A stretch of 21,883 nucleotides of DNA, taken from the IMG/VR virus record IMGVR_UViG_3300017752_000199, positions 1 to 21,883 of that record; one strand, 5' to 3'. The position numbers were made by a program, and so were the translations under genes. How positions within the stretch are numbered: the stretch's first letter is position 1; the number at the start of each line of letters is the position of its first letter. Under the pieces are notes generated by a model, which saw only the letters and a list, made by a program, of their open reading frames with translations, was not told where the DNA came from and searched no databases. This document shows positions 1 through 9,080 of the stretch, one piece after another. The DNA comes from a virus.

Positions 1-1967
1 GTCTAACTAACAGACCTAGTATTCCTGCAGCACAGGTAAACTCAGATTGGAATGCTAGTGGTGGTGTTGCAGTTATTCTTAACAAACCCTCTGTTCCTCC
101 ACTGCCTAGTGTAACCACAGCAGCTGCTTCTGGTGGTGGTAGTCTTTCATATAATGGTGCGAATGGTGAGTTTACATTTACTCCAGCATCTATTTCTCCT
201 AACTGGGACACAGCATATGGGTGGGGTAATCATGCTAATGCTGGATATATAACAGCAGAAGCAGACACTCTTGATACTGTAATTGGTAGAGGTGCTACTA
301 CTTCTACTAAAATTATTGCTAATGGTGGTGTAAGAGGTGGAACTCTTTCTTCTGGATCTTCTAATGATGTTCAACTCTTCCACACTAATGCTACACACAA
401 ATCTACATTACAACATCTCAATACGTTCAGTGATTTTGATATTAAGAGCGTTACTGATGTCAACATTATTGGTGGAATAACTGAAGGTGGTGGTGTAAAT
501 CTTTCTCACACTACAAATGCAGGAGACAATGCAGTTGTAAGACTTCAAACTACCGCTGGTGGTGTAACCATTAATGGTTCTATTGAAATGGGTAGTGGTA
601 ATTTAACTACTACTGGCAAAATATTATATGCTAACAACTATGATACCCTAGGAGATCTTCCTGGTGCATCTACTTATCATGGTATGTTTGCACATGTACA
701 TGGTACAGGTAAAGGATACTTTGCACATGCTGGTGCTTGGACTGAATTGCTAGATGTCAATTCTTCCATGGCAGATCTTGGTGATGTAGACCTTACTGTT
801 GCACCTACTGATGGTCAAGTTCTTAAGTGGGAACAATCTTCTGGTTCATGGAAAGCAGCTAATGATCTCACTGGTGGTGGTGGAGGTGGTCTTGCACTAA
901 CAGATCTTTCTGCTTCAACTGCAACTGCATCTGGTGGTGGATCTCTTTCTTATAACTCTGGTAGTGGTGCATTTACTTTCACACCACCTGATCTCTCTAG
1001 CTATCTAACAACAGAAACTGACCCTGTATTCCTTGCTTCTGATGCAGCAGCAGTAACTTCTGCACAAATTACTAATTGGAACTCTGCATATGCATGGGGT
1101 AATCATGGATCGCAAGGTTACCTAGTTGGATATGGTGCAGTTTCTAATCACACTGATGTCAACATCACTGGTGCATCTAATGGTCAACTACTACAATACA
1201 ATGGTACTAACTGGGTAAACTGGACACCTAACTACATCAGTTCTGAAACTGATACACTTGCTACTGTAACAGGTAGAGGTGCTCAAACTAATAATGCGAT
1301 CACGATAGGTGATGTTTCCAACGGTGGAGATTTAAATATTTCTGCTGGGAATGACAATTACCTCAAAATTTTTGCTTCAGGTAATGAAGCATATATTAGA
1401 AATATTGACAACAACGGTGGCACTGGTGGTGGTGGTCTAAACATTGCTGCTCGCACTACACTTGGATTGTATTCTGGTGGTACGGGTGGTTCGCATATTA
1501 CTTTCGTAGGTAGTTCAACTGGAACTGCGGGATTATATTATCAATCCTTGAAAAAATTAGAGACTAGTTCCACTGGCGTAACAGTCACTGGTGCTCTCAC
1601 TTCAGGTTCTTTTGTCAAGAGTGGTGGTACATCATCTGAGTATTTGATGGCAGATGGATCTGTCACTACTGGTGGTGGAGGAAGTGGAGCTAGTGTTACT
1701 ATCTCTGACACACCACCTGCTGCAACCGCTGGTGATTTATGGTGGGAGAGTGATACTGGTCGCCTCAAGATTTATTATCAGGATACTGATACGACGCAAT
1801 GGGTTGACACTAATCCACCACTAACTCAAGATAGAATTGCATCTTCATCTGCTCCATCTTCTGCTACAGATACTGGAACTCCTGGTGACATTAGATATGA
1901 TTCTGGTTATGTTTACATCTGCATCTCTAATAATACTTGGAAGAGAGCAGCACTTACAACATGGTAA
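1..1967 (+). CDS. Fibre-like virion structural protein, 5' end outside the window
   Basis: The reading frame is open from the window edge (first full codon at 3), so the ATG at 588 is internal; 654 residues are visible. The protein is Gly/Ser/Thr/Asn-rich with no catalytic motif. It carries repeated beta-type units of the form SLSYN-x-GxFTFTPP, followed by YLTTETD or YITAEAD and TGRGA. A poly-Gly stretch (about 871-890) separates modules. Near the C-terminus is a GDLWW-x-SDTGRLKIYY...QWVDTNP module, also present in the gene at 5292. It ends with a PGDIRYDSGYVYIC-type segment that I recognise as common at the ends of cyanophage fibre-like proteins. By composition and context it is a tail fibre, whisker or other appendage subunit; the exact part cannot be assigned. 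A 51-base stretch is nearly identical to one in the next gene. Confidence 0.8.
   Translation, partial: LTNRPSIPAAQVNSDWNASGGVAVILNKPSVPPLPSVTTAAASGGGSLSYNGANGEFTFTPASISPNWDTAYGWGNHANAGYITAEADTLDTVIGRGATTSTKIIANGGVRGGTLSSGSSNDVQLFHTNATHKSTLQHLNTFSDFDIKSVTDVNIIGGITEGGGVNLSHTTNAGDNAVVRLQTTAGGVTINGSIEMGSGNLTTTGKILYANNYDTLGDLPGASTYHGMFAHVHGTGKGYFAHAGAWTELLDVNSSMADLGDVDLTVAPTDGQVLKWEQSSGSWKAANDLTGGGGGGLALTDLSASTATASGGGSLSYNSGSGAFTFTPPDLSSYLTTETDPVFLASDAAAVTSAQITNWNSAYAWGNHGSQGYLVGYGAVSNHTDVNITGASNGQLLQYNGTNWVNWTPNYISSETDTLATVTGRGAQTNNAITIGDVSNGGDLNISAGNDNYLKIFASGNEAYIRNIDNNGGTGGGGLNIAARTTLGLYSGGTGGSHITFVGSSTGTAGLYYQSLKKLETSSTGVTVTGALTSGSFVKSGGTSSEYLMADGSVTTGGGGSGASVTISDTPPAATAGDLWWESDTGRLKIYYQDTDTTQWVDTNPPLTQDRIASSSAPSSATDTGTPGDIRYDSGYVYICISNNTWKRAALTTW
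251..301 (+). repeat. 51-base near-perfect direct repeat, copy 1
   Basis: Positions 251-301 and 2239-2289 match at 50 of 51 bases by eye (T versus C in aaTtgg/aaCtgg). Both encode TAEADTLDTV-x-GRGATT within beta-repeat modules of two adjacent fibre-like genes. Identity at third codon positions suggests recent duplication or gene conversion. Confidence 0.85.
871..890 (+). repeat. GGT/GGA triplet run encoding a poly-Gly linker
   Basis: Consecutive GGT, GGA and GGC-type codons encode six glycines between two beta modules. Shorter runs occur near 1672-1685 and 14190-14214. They are flexible linkers, and such triplet runs could also change length by slippage. Confidence 0.6.
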
Positions 1968-1969
1968 TT

Positions 1970-1976
1970 CTAAATA
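1970..1976 (+). promoter_or_regulatory. Possible T4-type late promoter box (CTAAATA)
   Basis: CTAAATA lies 23 bases before the ATG at 2000, a spacing like that of the clearer ATAAATA boxes elsewhere in this window. It differs from the T4 TATAAATA consensus at one core base. A ribosome binding site AAGGAG (1983-1988) follows. Confidence 0.4.
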
Positions 1977-1999
1977 ATACGGAAGGAGCATCATAAGAA

Positions 2000-3052
2000 A
2001 TGGCAATCAATTTTCCCTCAACAGCAGGGCAGGCAACTGACGGTTCATACACCTATAACGTAGCGGGTATTATTTACGTATGGAATGGATCGTCGTGGGA
2101 AGCAGCAGGAGCTGGTGCTAGTGCAACTGACAGAACTTTGTTTAGTGTTACCAATGCATCTGCAGGTAGCACATCTCTTTCATATAACAATAGTAATGGT
2201 GTATTTACTTACACTCCTCCTAATCTTTCTGGTTACCTAACAGCAGAAGCAGACACTCTTGATACTGTAACTGGTAGAGGTGCTACTACAACAAATACAG
2301 TTCAGGTTGGACGACTTGATATTGGTGGTACATCTCAAACCATCCTTCCTAGTGGAACAAATGACATAACATTCCAGAATACATTTACTGGAGGTGCAAT
2401 CCTTTTACGTGCTGCTGGTGATGTAGAGATCCAAAGTTATCAAGGATCTTCTTTGTTGAAAACAAACACTAGTGCTGGAACCACAGGTGGAATTAAATTA
2501 TATTATGCTACTGGTCTCACTACAGAAGTTGAAAGACTTGCAACTACTTCTACTGGTGTAACTATTAATGGTGTTCTTACTGCTGGTAGTCTAACCTATC
2601 CATCAACTAATGGTACTAGTGGACAAGTCTTGACGAGTGATGGAGCTGGTGGTGTAACATGGACTGCTGGTGGATTGCAATCAAGAACTACAGCATCTGT
2701 AACACAATCGATTGCTAATGCAGGTTCTTCTGATGTTTCTATTACAACACCTTCGGGTTATGCATTACTTTCTATCGCAACATCACATGCTGCATGGGTA
2801 ACTCTTTATAGTGATACTACTAGCAGAACAAATGATTCTACTAGAGCTATTACTAATGATCCTTTACCAGGATCAGGAGTTCTTGCAGAGGTAATCACAA
2901 CTGGTAATACTACTCAATTGATTACACCAGGAGTTGTTTGTTTTAACTCTGGTGGTGCTGGTCAGAATACTACTTACGCAAAGATTGTAAACCGAAGTGG
3001 TTCTACTAATAATATACAGGTAACCCTTACGTACATCACAATCGAGGCTTGA
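2000..3052 (+). CDS. Fibre-like structural protein with MAINFP N-terminal module
   Basis: 350 residues. The ATG at 2000 follows AAGGAG at 1983-1988, and the product opens with MAINFPSTAGQATDGSYTYN and a YVWNGSSW motif. This N-terminal module recurs in the gene at 12742, where the first 18 bases are identical. Residues about 55-100 hold the SLSYNNSNGVFTYTPP / YLTAEADTL / TGRGATT unit shared with the upstream gene. The middle carries STGVTINGVLTAGS and GQVLTSDGAGGVTW, typical of repetitive phage fibre proteins. The C-terminal third (from about residue 230) looks like a separate beta-rich head domain that I cannot name. Probably a trimeric appendage subunit or accessory fibre. The stop lies one base before the next ATG, implying co-translation. 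Confidence 0.75.
   Translation: MAINFPSTAGQATDGSYTYNVAGIIYVWNGSSWEAAGAGASATDRTLFSVTNASAGSTSLSYNNSNGVFTYTPPNLSGYLTAEADTLDTVTGRGATTTNTVQVGRLDIGGTSQTILPSGTNDITFQNTFTGGAILLRAAGDVEIQSYQGSSLLKTNTSAGTTGGIKLYYATGLTTEVERLATTSTGVTINGVLTAGSLTYPSTNGTSGQVLTSDGAGGVTWTAGGLQSRTTASVTQSIANAGSSDVSITTPSGYALLSIATSHAAWVTLYSDTTSRTNDSTRAITNDPLPGSGVLAEVITTGNTTQLITPGVVCFNSGGAGQNTTYAKIVNRSGSTNNIQVTLTYITIEA
2239..2289 (+). repeat. 51-base near-perfect direct repeat, copy 2
   Basis: Partner of 251-301 (one mismatch by eye), inside the beta-repeat module of the MAINFP-type gene. The flanking sequences of the two copies differ, so the identity is local. Confidence 0.85.
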
Positions 3053-3053
3053 T

Positions 3054-5243
3054 ATGTCGGAAAAAATCTACATCGTCACTCTTCATAAGAGAGAAGACTT
3101 AGAAGCTTTCTATTCAGAGATGGTAGAGAATGGTTTTCGTCTAAACATGAAGCGTCCAATGAGTAGATGCACTCATTATTGGATGACTTCCGAACAAGCA
3201 GAAGAATTAAAACAAGATCCTAGAGTGTGGGATGTAGAATTAAATCCTGAGGATGCTGGATACGAGATGGTTCGCCATTCATATCCCACTAGTTTAAATC
3301 ATTCTACTATTCAATTAACAGGTCAATATTGGAAAGATGATACTATTGCACCTGTTACAATTGATCCATCTGTAGATACCAACTGGGGACTATATCATCA
3401 TGCTGGTGTATACAGTATTGGATTTCCTAATAGAGATAAGAATAATTTTGGAGCAGGTGCGACAGAAAAAATTGGAGATGATGTTATCTGGCACAATGAT
3501 GGTTCTGAAGTTGATGTAGTTATCTGTGATGATCCCGTGTCTAGTGATTGTGGTGAGTGGTTGAATAGAGTTAATAGACAACCACTACAAGGAGCAGGAA
3601 CTACAAATAGATTTGTAGAATATCAATGGTTTAATAATCTTAATGCTGCAGTAGGATCTATTGATGATGACGGACAGACATTACCTACTGGATCTGTAAC
3701 TTATTACACTAATGGAACAAATACTGTTGAACACGGTACACACGTTGCTGGAACAGTAGCTGGTGGTAACTATGGGTGGGCGTCAGCAGCAAACATATAT
3801 GGTCTACAAGTTCTTGGAACAATGCCTTCGGGTCAATCTATACCAGGACTGTTAATTTTTGATTACCTCAGAGCATTTCATACTGGTAAAGCAATTGATG
3901 ATAACCTAGGAATTAGAAGACCTACTATCACTAATCATAGTTGGGGATATGGAATCTCTGCTAATAGTGAAACATTCCCAAACGGTTTTAGTATTGCTGA
4001 CATCATTGAAATCCAATACCAAGGTGTGATTTATAACTCATCTAATCCAGGACCATCTGGTTGGAACATATACGGTATTGAAGTTGATTTTGGTATTGGA
4101 CAATATAAAACAAAATTTCCTGTACACTACACCTCAATCAATGCAGACGTTGAGGATGCTATTAAAGATGGAGTTGTCATTATTTCAGCTGCAGGTAATG
4201 ATAATTTTAATGTTGTTCGTGATGGTGAAGCAGATTGGAATAACTATGTCAGAATTAGTGGAGTGAATGGTGGTAGTCAATTATATTACAATAGAGGTTC
4301 ATCTCCATCATCATCTCCCAACGCTATTTCTGTTGGTGCAGTAAGTAAGTATGCAAATCAGAGGAGAGCTAGTTTTTCTAACTATGGAACTGGTGTAGAT
4401 ATCTTCGCTGCTGGACAAAATATTCTTTCTTCCTGGCCAAACCCTGCTACAATTACTGGTGACTATGCAGGTATTGGATTAGTTGATGTAAAATATAGTC
4501 AAGGAACTGGCGACTGGATGTATCCTATTAGTGGTACTAGCATGGCGAGTCCACAAGTTGCTGGTATCATCGCATGTGCTGCTACTGGAAAGAATAGATT
4601 TACTCAAGAAGATGCTTTTGGTGTTATTGAAAGAGGTCATCAAGAAAACTTAATGACTTTTGACACAGGTATTGGGGGTGGATCTATTGCTCTTACATAT
4701 GATGTGACTGTTACAGCACCAAGTTCTGCTTACTATACTCTTAACGGTCAAACTAGAGACGGAACTATTAGTGGTAACGATATTACTGTTAGGATTTTCG
4801 TAGGTGATACAATTAACTTTAATTTGAGTGGAGTTGGTAGTATTCACCCATTCAAAGTGAGACAGTCTCCTGGCGGAGCGGATGTAAACAATCCTACTAT
4901 TCCTAACAATGGAGCTACGGGAACAACAACTGTTGCTTGGACTCCTGCAGCTGCAGGAACTTACTACTATCAATGTAGTGTTCATGCTAGTATGCTTGGT
5001 ATTATTCAGGTAGATGATTTCTCTACTCCACCACCAGGATCATTTGCTGATGATTCATGTGCAGCAGGCACATTAAATAATACTATTGAGTATAAATTTA
5101 CTAGGTGGCAGGGCACAGGTGACTGGTCAGGTGGTGGTATCGCTGGAGTAGCTGATGATTTTAAGGGTAGAAGAAAACTAAATCAAAACTCATTAGCATA
5201 CCCACGTAGGAACACTTTATTCCAACCTGCGGTTGGACCTTAA
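3054..5243 (+). CDS. Subtilisin-family (S8) protease fused to a C-terminal cupredoxin-like domain
   Basis: 729 residues; ATG one base after the previous stop, with GAGG at 3044-3047. Residues 1-70 (EKIYIVTLHKREDLEAFYSE) could be an I9-type inhibitory prodomain (inference). The subtilase core has Asp159 in VDVVICDDP, His227 in EHGTHVAGT, oxyanion Asn382 in SAAGNDN and nucleophile Ser496 in SGTSMASPQVAG, so the triad looks complete. Residues about 547-653 form a cupredoxin-like beta-sandwich with His598, Cys641, His644 and Met647 (YYYQCSVHASMLG), a CxxHxxM arrangement resembling a type 1 copper site. There is no signal peptide. A Gly/basic tail follows. Lying among fibre genes, it is probably virion-associated, acting in maturation cleavage or on host surface proteins (inference). 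The protease call is strong. Copper binding is plausible, but the domain could be structural only. Confidence 0.88.
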   Translation: MSEKIYIVTLHKREDLEAFYSEMVENGFRLNMKRPMSRCTHYWMTSEQAEELKQDPRVWDVELNPEDAGYEMVRHSYPTSLNHSTIQLTGQYWKDDTIAPVTIDPSVDTNWGLYHHAGVYSIGFPNRDKNNFGAGATEKIGDDVIWHNDGSEVDVVICDDPVSSDCGEWLNRVNRQPLQGAGTTNRFVEYQWFNNLNAAVGSIDDDGQTLPTGSVTYYTNGTNTVEHGTHVAGTVAGGNYGWASAANIYGLQVLGTMPSGQSIPGLLIFDYLRAFHTGKAIDDNLGIRRPTITNHSWGYGISANSETFPNGFSIADIIEIQYQGVIYNSSNPGPSGWNIYGIEVDFGIGQYKTKFPVHYTSINADVEDAIKDGVVIISAAGNDNFNVVRDGEADWNNYVRISGVNGGSQLYYNRGSSPSSSPNAISVGAVSKYANQRRASFSNYGTGVDIFAAGQNILSSWPNPATITGDYAGIGLVDVKYSQGTGDWMYPISGTSMASPQVAGIIACAATGKNRFTQEDAFGVIERGHQENLMTFDTGIGGGSIALTYDVTVTAPSSAYYTLNGQTRDGTISGNDITVRIFVGDTINFNLSGVGSIHPFKVRQSPGGADVNNPTIPNNGATGTTTVAWTPAAAGTYYYQCSVHASMLGIIQVDDFSTPPPGSFADDSCAAGTLNNTIEYKFTRWQGTGDWSGGGIAGVADDFKGRRKLNQNSLAYPRRNTLFQPAVGP
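5221..5237 (+). other. Perfect 7-bp hairpin at the 3' end of the protease gene
   Basis: TCCAACC (5221-5227) and GGTTGGA (5231-5237) pair across a TGC loop, overlapping the last codons of the protease-cupredoxin gene. No U-run follows, so it is not a standard terminator; it could be a 3'-end stabiliser or processing structure. Confidence 0.4.
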
Positions 5244-5252
5244 AGGATAATA

Positions 5253-5260
5253 CATAAATA
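5253..5260 (+). promoter_or_regulatory. T4-type late promoter (CATAAATA)
   Basis: CATAAATA matches the T4 late consensus TATAAATA at 7 of 8 positions. It lies in a 48-base intergenic gap, ending 31 bases before the ATG at 5292, and should drive the long fibre gene and those after it. Confidence 0.65.
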
Positions 5261-5291
5261 AACCTGAGCACTAGTATTTGTTGGTAGTTAA

Positions 5292-8200
5292 ATGGCTGAC
5301 CGCTTTCCGTTAATTGTAAATCCAGTTTCACAAAAGATTGAAGAACTGATTTCTGGAGATAATTTAGACCTTACAGGTAACAATTTTGTTATCAGTGGAG
5401 ACACTGGTAACAGTAAATATCTGACGAGTGATGGAACGTCAGTTTTCTGGGGAACGCCAGGTAACGTATACCTTACACAAACACAAACTCTCACAAATAA
5501 ATCATTTGAAGGTTGTACTATTGTTGGTACGCTCAACACATTAACCAACATACCAAACAACTCATTAATTAACTCACAGATTACTGTAAACGGAACCGCT
5601 ATTGCTCTAGGCGGAACAGTAACTACTCCAGACAACAATACTACCTACGCTATCTCTGCTCAAGATGGTTCTGGTGCTTCTCAAAAAATTCTTAGATTAA
5701 CATCTGGTGGTAACGCTGGTGCAGGTGTTGATGATGATGTTATTCTTGCAGTTGGAGTTCCTTCATCTGTTCCCGCTGGTAACAAAGCACTTAGTTTATT
5801 CCTTGATAGAAGTGGTGAGGCTATCACAATTTCTGGTCATCAGGAAGATGACAATACTGTAACTACACTACAATCTGCTACTGGTGGTACAGCACAGAGT
5901 GGTGATATTACTATTGCAGCTGCAGGATCCTCTATTATTTCTCAGGACGCAGCAACAAAAACAATTACAATTACGTCTAGTTATGTTGATACTATCACTA
6001 GACTGAGAGCAACTACTGGTCAGGTATTTGCTGATGCAGATTTTACTTTCTTAGCTACTGGTGCAAGTACAGTAGCTCAAGGTATTGATGGTAATGGTGA
6101 TCCTACTATTACATATGATTCTACTGATACTATCACTAGACTCAAGGGTGGCGGCGCAGGATCATTCGTAACTGGTGACACAACAATTACTGGTGGTACA
6201 AATGTTACAGTATCACAAGCTGGTAACACTATCTCTGTTGCAAGTATAGACACAGATACTATTACCAAACTAGGTGCTAATAACGGAGTAGTTTCTTCTG
6301 GTGACTTCCAGTTCTCAGGTGCTGGAGCAACTAGTGTTAGCTCACAAACAGTTGCTGGTGTCACTACATTTACATTCACATCTGCTAACGACGATACAGG
6401 TGCTACGCTAACTGCTTCTGGTGGTGTAATTCTTTCTGGAGTAGATTTTAGAATTAAAAACTATAGTAATTTCAGTGGTAACACTGTAATGAAATGGGAT
6501 GCAGGTAACCTACAGTTAACAGATACTTTAATTACTGACAATGGATCTACAGTCACAATTAATGGAGACTTAGTTGTTGAGGGAACTCAAACAATTCTAA
6601 ACACTTCTACTTTACAAGTGGAAGATAATGATATTGAATTAAGAAAGGGTGTTAATCTTACTGGTGCTAATGGTGGTATCACTCTTAACAGGACATCTGA
6701 TTCTTCAGGTAACATTACATCATATGTTTCTCTACAATGGAATGAGTCTTCTGGATACTGGAGATCGTGGGATGGTTCCGTAGAGAAAAGATTTGTTACT
6801 GAAGGTGAGACGCAAGTTCTAACTAACAAAACTCTTACAGCACCAACATTAACTGCACCTATTCTTGGAGCAGCTACAGCTACATCGATCAATGGACTTG
6901 AGATTGCTTCTACTGCATCTGCAACTTTAGATATTGCTACAAGTAAAACACTGGATGTTGATAGAGATCTTGTTCTTACATCTGATAACAGTACCTCTTC
7001 TATTAGTGTAAACTTTAGACAGGGTGGTAACGTTGCATTTACATCAGATACTTTAGCATCGTTTGCATCAACAACATCCACACAGTTACGTGGTTTGATT
7101 ACAGATACTACTGGTCTTGATAAGTTAGTATTCCAAACAAACCCAACAATCTTAACTGGTATTACGACAACATCACCTGGATTTAATTTATTGAATTCTG
7201 GTGTAACTAATCTAACCATGGCAGGTGCAGCTAGCATCATTACAATTGGTGCTGCTGGTGGTACAACAACATTCAATCAAAGTGTAACTGTAAACGAAGA
7301 CCTGACAGTAGGTGGTGCTTCAACTGATAATCTTTTATGTAATGCACAGTTTAACTCTGAAAATGCTGACCTGTTAATCAGAGGAACTGGTACTGATCCA
7401 ATGAGAGTTGGACGTGGTGGTAGTGCTGTCAATACAAACACTGCAATGGGTGTAAGAACACTCAACAGCGTTACTTCTGGATCTCAAAATACTGGTTATG
7501 GATATGAAACATTATTCACAACAAATTCAGGTGCATCCAATACAGCTTTTGGACACAGGGTTTTAAGAGCAAATGGTATCGGCGCAAACAATATTGGACT
7601 GGGTAAAGATGTACTACTGGTCAATACTGCTGGAAGTAAGAACATAGGTATTGGTAACAATGTATTAGAGCAAAACGTTGATGGAAATCACAACGTCTGT
7701 ATTGGACACTATGCTGGTTTCGATGTTTTTGGTGACGGTAACGTTCTTATTGGTCCTGCATACAATGAAAACTCTGGTGATGTAACATTCCGTCCACCTA
7801 ATATTAGTGGAGACAACCAACTTGTTATTGGTTCAGGTGGTCAAGCATGGGTCAGAGGTGATTCAAACTTTGATGTTACTTTCAATAATGATGTTACTGT
7901 TGACGTTGATCTAACAGTTAAAGGTAATTTGAATGTTCTAGGACAACAGACAATTACTCAATCTAATATTGTAAGAATTGCTGATAAAAATATTGAACTT
8001 GCATACGTTGTAAGTAGACAGTTTGTAGCTACTGCTGTTACTGGCACTGCAAACATTACTGCAATCAACCCCACTGCAGGTTTGATTCCTGGCATGGAAG
8101 TTACAACTTCTACAAATGGATTTACAGTTCCGCCAAACACAACAATTGTTTCTATCACTGCTAACGCTGCTGTTCTTTCTAACAACATCACTGGTAGTGG

Positions 8201-9077
8201 ACAGATTACATTAACTGCCATTGGTCCTTCTGATGCTGCAGCTGTTGACGGTGGTATGATCGTTAAAGGCACCACTGACAAGTCGATTCTCTGGAAGGGA
8301 GCAGACGCTGGTGTCACATATAACACTTGGGTTTCTTCTGAACACTTTGATCTTGCTTCTGGAAAGTATTTCTCACTGAATGCAATTAAAATTGCAGATC
8401 CAAATACATCAACCATCGGACCTAATGCTGGAGCAGCAGCAGGACAGATTGATGTTGCTGGTGGAACTGCTGGATATACTTTAGGTAGTGCAACTACTGG
8501 TGCTGGTGCAACATCATTCAACTTTACTGGAACAGGTGAGGTTAAGCTACCAGTTGGTGCAACTGCAAATCGTGCTGGAGAGACTGGAAATACTGCAGCA
8601 CTTGTTGGTATGCTGAGATATAATACTGAGACAAATAAATTTGAGGGATATTCTGGTGCTTCTCCTAATCAATCTTGGAGTGCTCTTGGTGGATCAGCAG
8701 CAGTATCCAGTGGACCACCAGCAACTCAAAGTGAAGGGGACCTTTGGTATGATACTGATGATGGTCGCCTCTTTATCTATTATAATGATGGATCTAGTTC
8801 TCAATGGGTTGACACTAATCCATATGGACTCCCAACTAATTTAGTTATTGAAGGAAATATTACACCAGCTACTGATGCTACCAGTGATCTTGGTTCAGCA
8901 ACTAAGCGTTGGGCGAACATCTACTCTGCTGACCTTCAACTATCTAACGAGGGTGCTGCTAATGAAGTAGATGGAACTTGGGGTCAGTATACAATTCAAG
9001 AGGGTGAGGAAGACTTGTTCCTGATAAATAGAAGGAACGGTAAAACCTACAAGTTCAATCTTACAGAGGTAGCATAA
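5292..9077 (+). CDS. Long mosaic tail-fibre-like protein with YadA-like beta-roll
   Basis: 1261 residues, the largest gene here. N-terminus MADRFPLIVNPVSQKIEELI (probably an attachment segment), then YLTQTQTLTNKSFEGCTI. Residues about 230-360 repeat a DTITRL / DTITKL unit three times (near nt 5990, 6127 and 6249), suggesting stacked beta repeats. Around residues 715-822 come successive NTGYGYETL, NTAFGHRVL, NIGLGKDVL and NIGIGNNVL units, the left-handed beta-roll pattern of YadA-like trimeric heads. A GDLWYDTDDGRLFIYYND / QWVDTNP module follows, shared with the first gene. The C-terminus (ATSDLGSATKRWANIY...DLFLINRRNGK) is one I recognise from cyanophage fibre-like proteins. Probably a trimeric long fibre or host-recognition structure; receptor unknown. 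Preceded by its own late promoter. Confidence 0.8.
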   Translation: MADRFPLIVNPVSQKIEELISGDNLDLTGNNFVISGDTGNSKYLTSDGTSVFWGTPGNVYLTQTQTLTNKSFEGCTIVGTLNTLTNIPNNSLINSQITVNGTAIALGGTVTTPDNNTTYAISAQDGSGASQKILRLTSGGNAGAGVDDDVILAVGVPSSVPAGNKALSLFLDRSGEAITISGHQEDDNTVTTLQSATGGTAQSGDITIAAAGSSIISQDAATKTITITSSYVDTITRLRATTGQVFADADFTFLATGASTVAQGIDGNGDPTITYDSTDTITRLKGGGAGSFVTGDTTITGGTNVTVSQAGNTISVASIDTDTITKLGANNGVVSSGDFQFSGAGATSVSSQTVAGVTTFTFTSANDDTGATLTASGGVILSGVDFRIKNYSNFSGNTVMKWDAGNLQLTDTLITDNGSTVTINGDLVVEGTQTILNTSTLQVEDNDIELRKGVNLTGANGGITLNRTSDSSGNITSYVSLQWNESSGYWRSWDGSVEKRFVTEGETQVLTNKTLTAPTLTAPILGAATATSINGLEIASTASATLDIATSKTLDVDRDLVLTSDNSTSSISVNFRQGGNVAFTSDTLASFASTTSTQLRGLITDTTGLDKLVFQTNPTILTGITTTSPGFNLLNSGVTNLTMAGAASIITIGAAGGTTTFNQSVTVNEDLTVGGASTDNLLCNAQFNSENADLLIRGTGTDPMRVGRGGSAVNTNTAMGVRTLNSVTSGSQNTGYGYETLFTTNSGASNTAFGHRVLRANGIGANNIGLGKDVLLVNTAGSKNIGIGNNVLEQNVDGNHNVCIGHYAGFDVFGDGNVLIGPAYNENSGDVTFRPPNISGDNQLVIGSGGQAWVRGDSNFDVTFNNDVTVDVDLTVKGNLNVLGQQTITQSNIVRIADKNIELAYVVSRQFVATAVTGTANITAINPTAGLIPGMEVTTSTNGFTVPPNTTIVSITANAAVLSNNITGSGQITLTAIGPSDAAAVDGGMIVKGTTDKSILWKGADAGVTYNTWVSSEHFDLASGKYFSLNAIKIADPNTSTIGPNAGAAAGQIDVAGGTAGYTLGSATTGAGATSFNFTGTGEVKLPVGATANRAGETGNTAALVGMLRYNTETNKFEGYSGASPNQSWSALGGSAAVSSGPPATQSEGDLWYDTDDGRLFIYYNDGSSSQWVDTNPYGLPTNLVIEGNITPATDATSDLGSATKRWANIYSADLQLSNEGAANEVDGTWGQYTIQEGEEDLFLINRRNGKTYKFNLTEVA

Positions 9078-9080
9078 GAC

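Noticed and set aside
588-590. ATG at 588 as the start of the first gene
   Set aside because: The same frame is open back to the window edge with the same repeat modules, so the gene starts outside the window.
6587-7276. Long - strand ORF (229 residues) opposite the giant fibre gene
   Set aside because: It mirrors the codon bias of the Gly/Thr/Ser-rich gene on the + strand, has no promoter or ribosome site, and lies inside a continuous convincing + strand gene. Others such as 7958-8521, 5288-5638 and 6077-6379 were rejected for the same reason.
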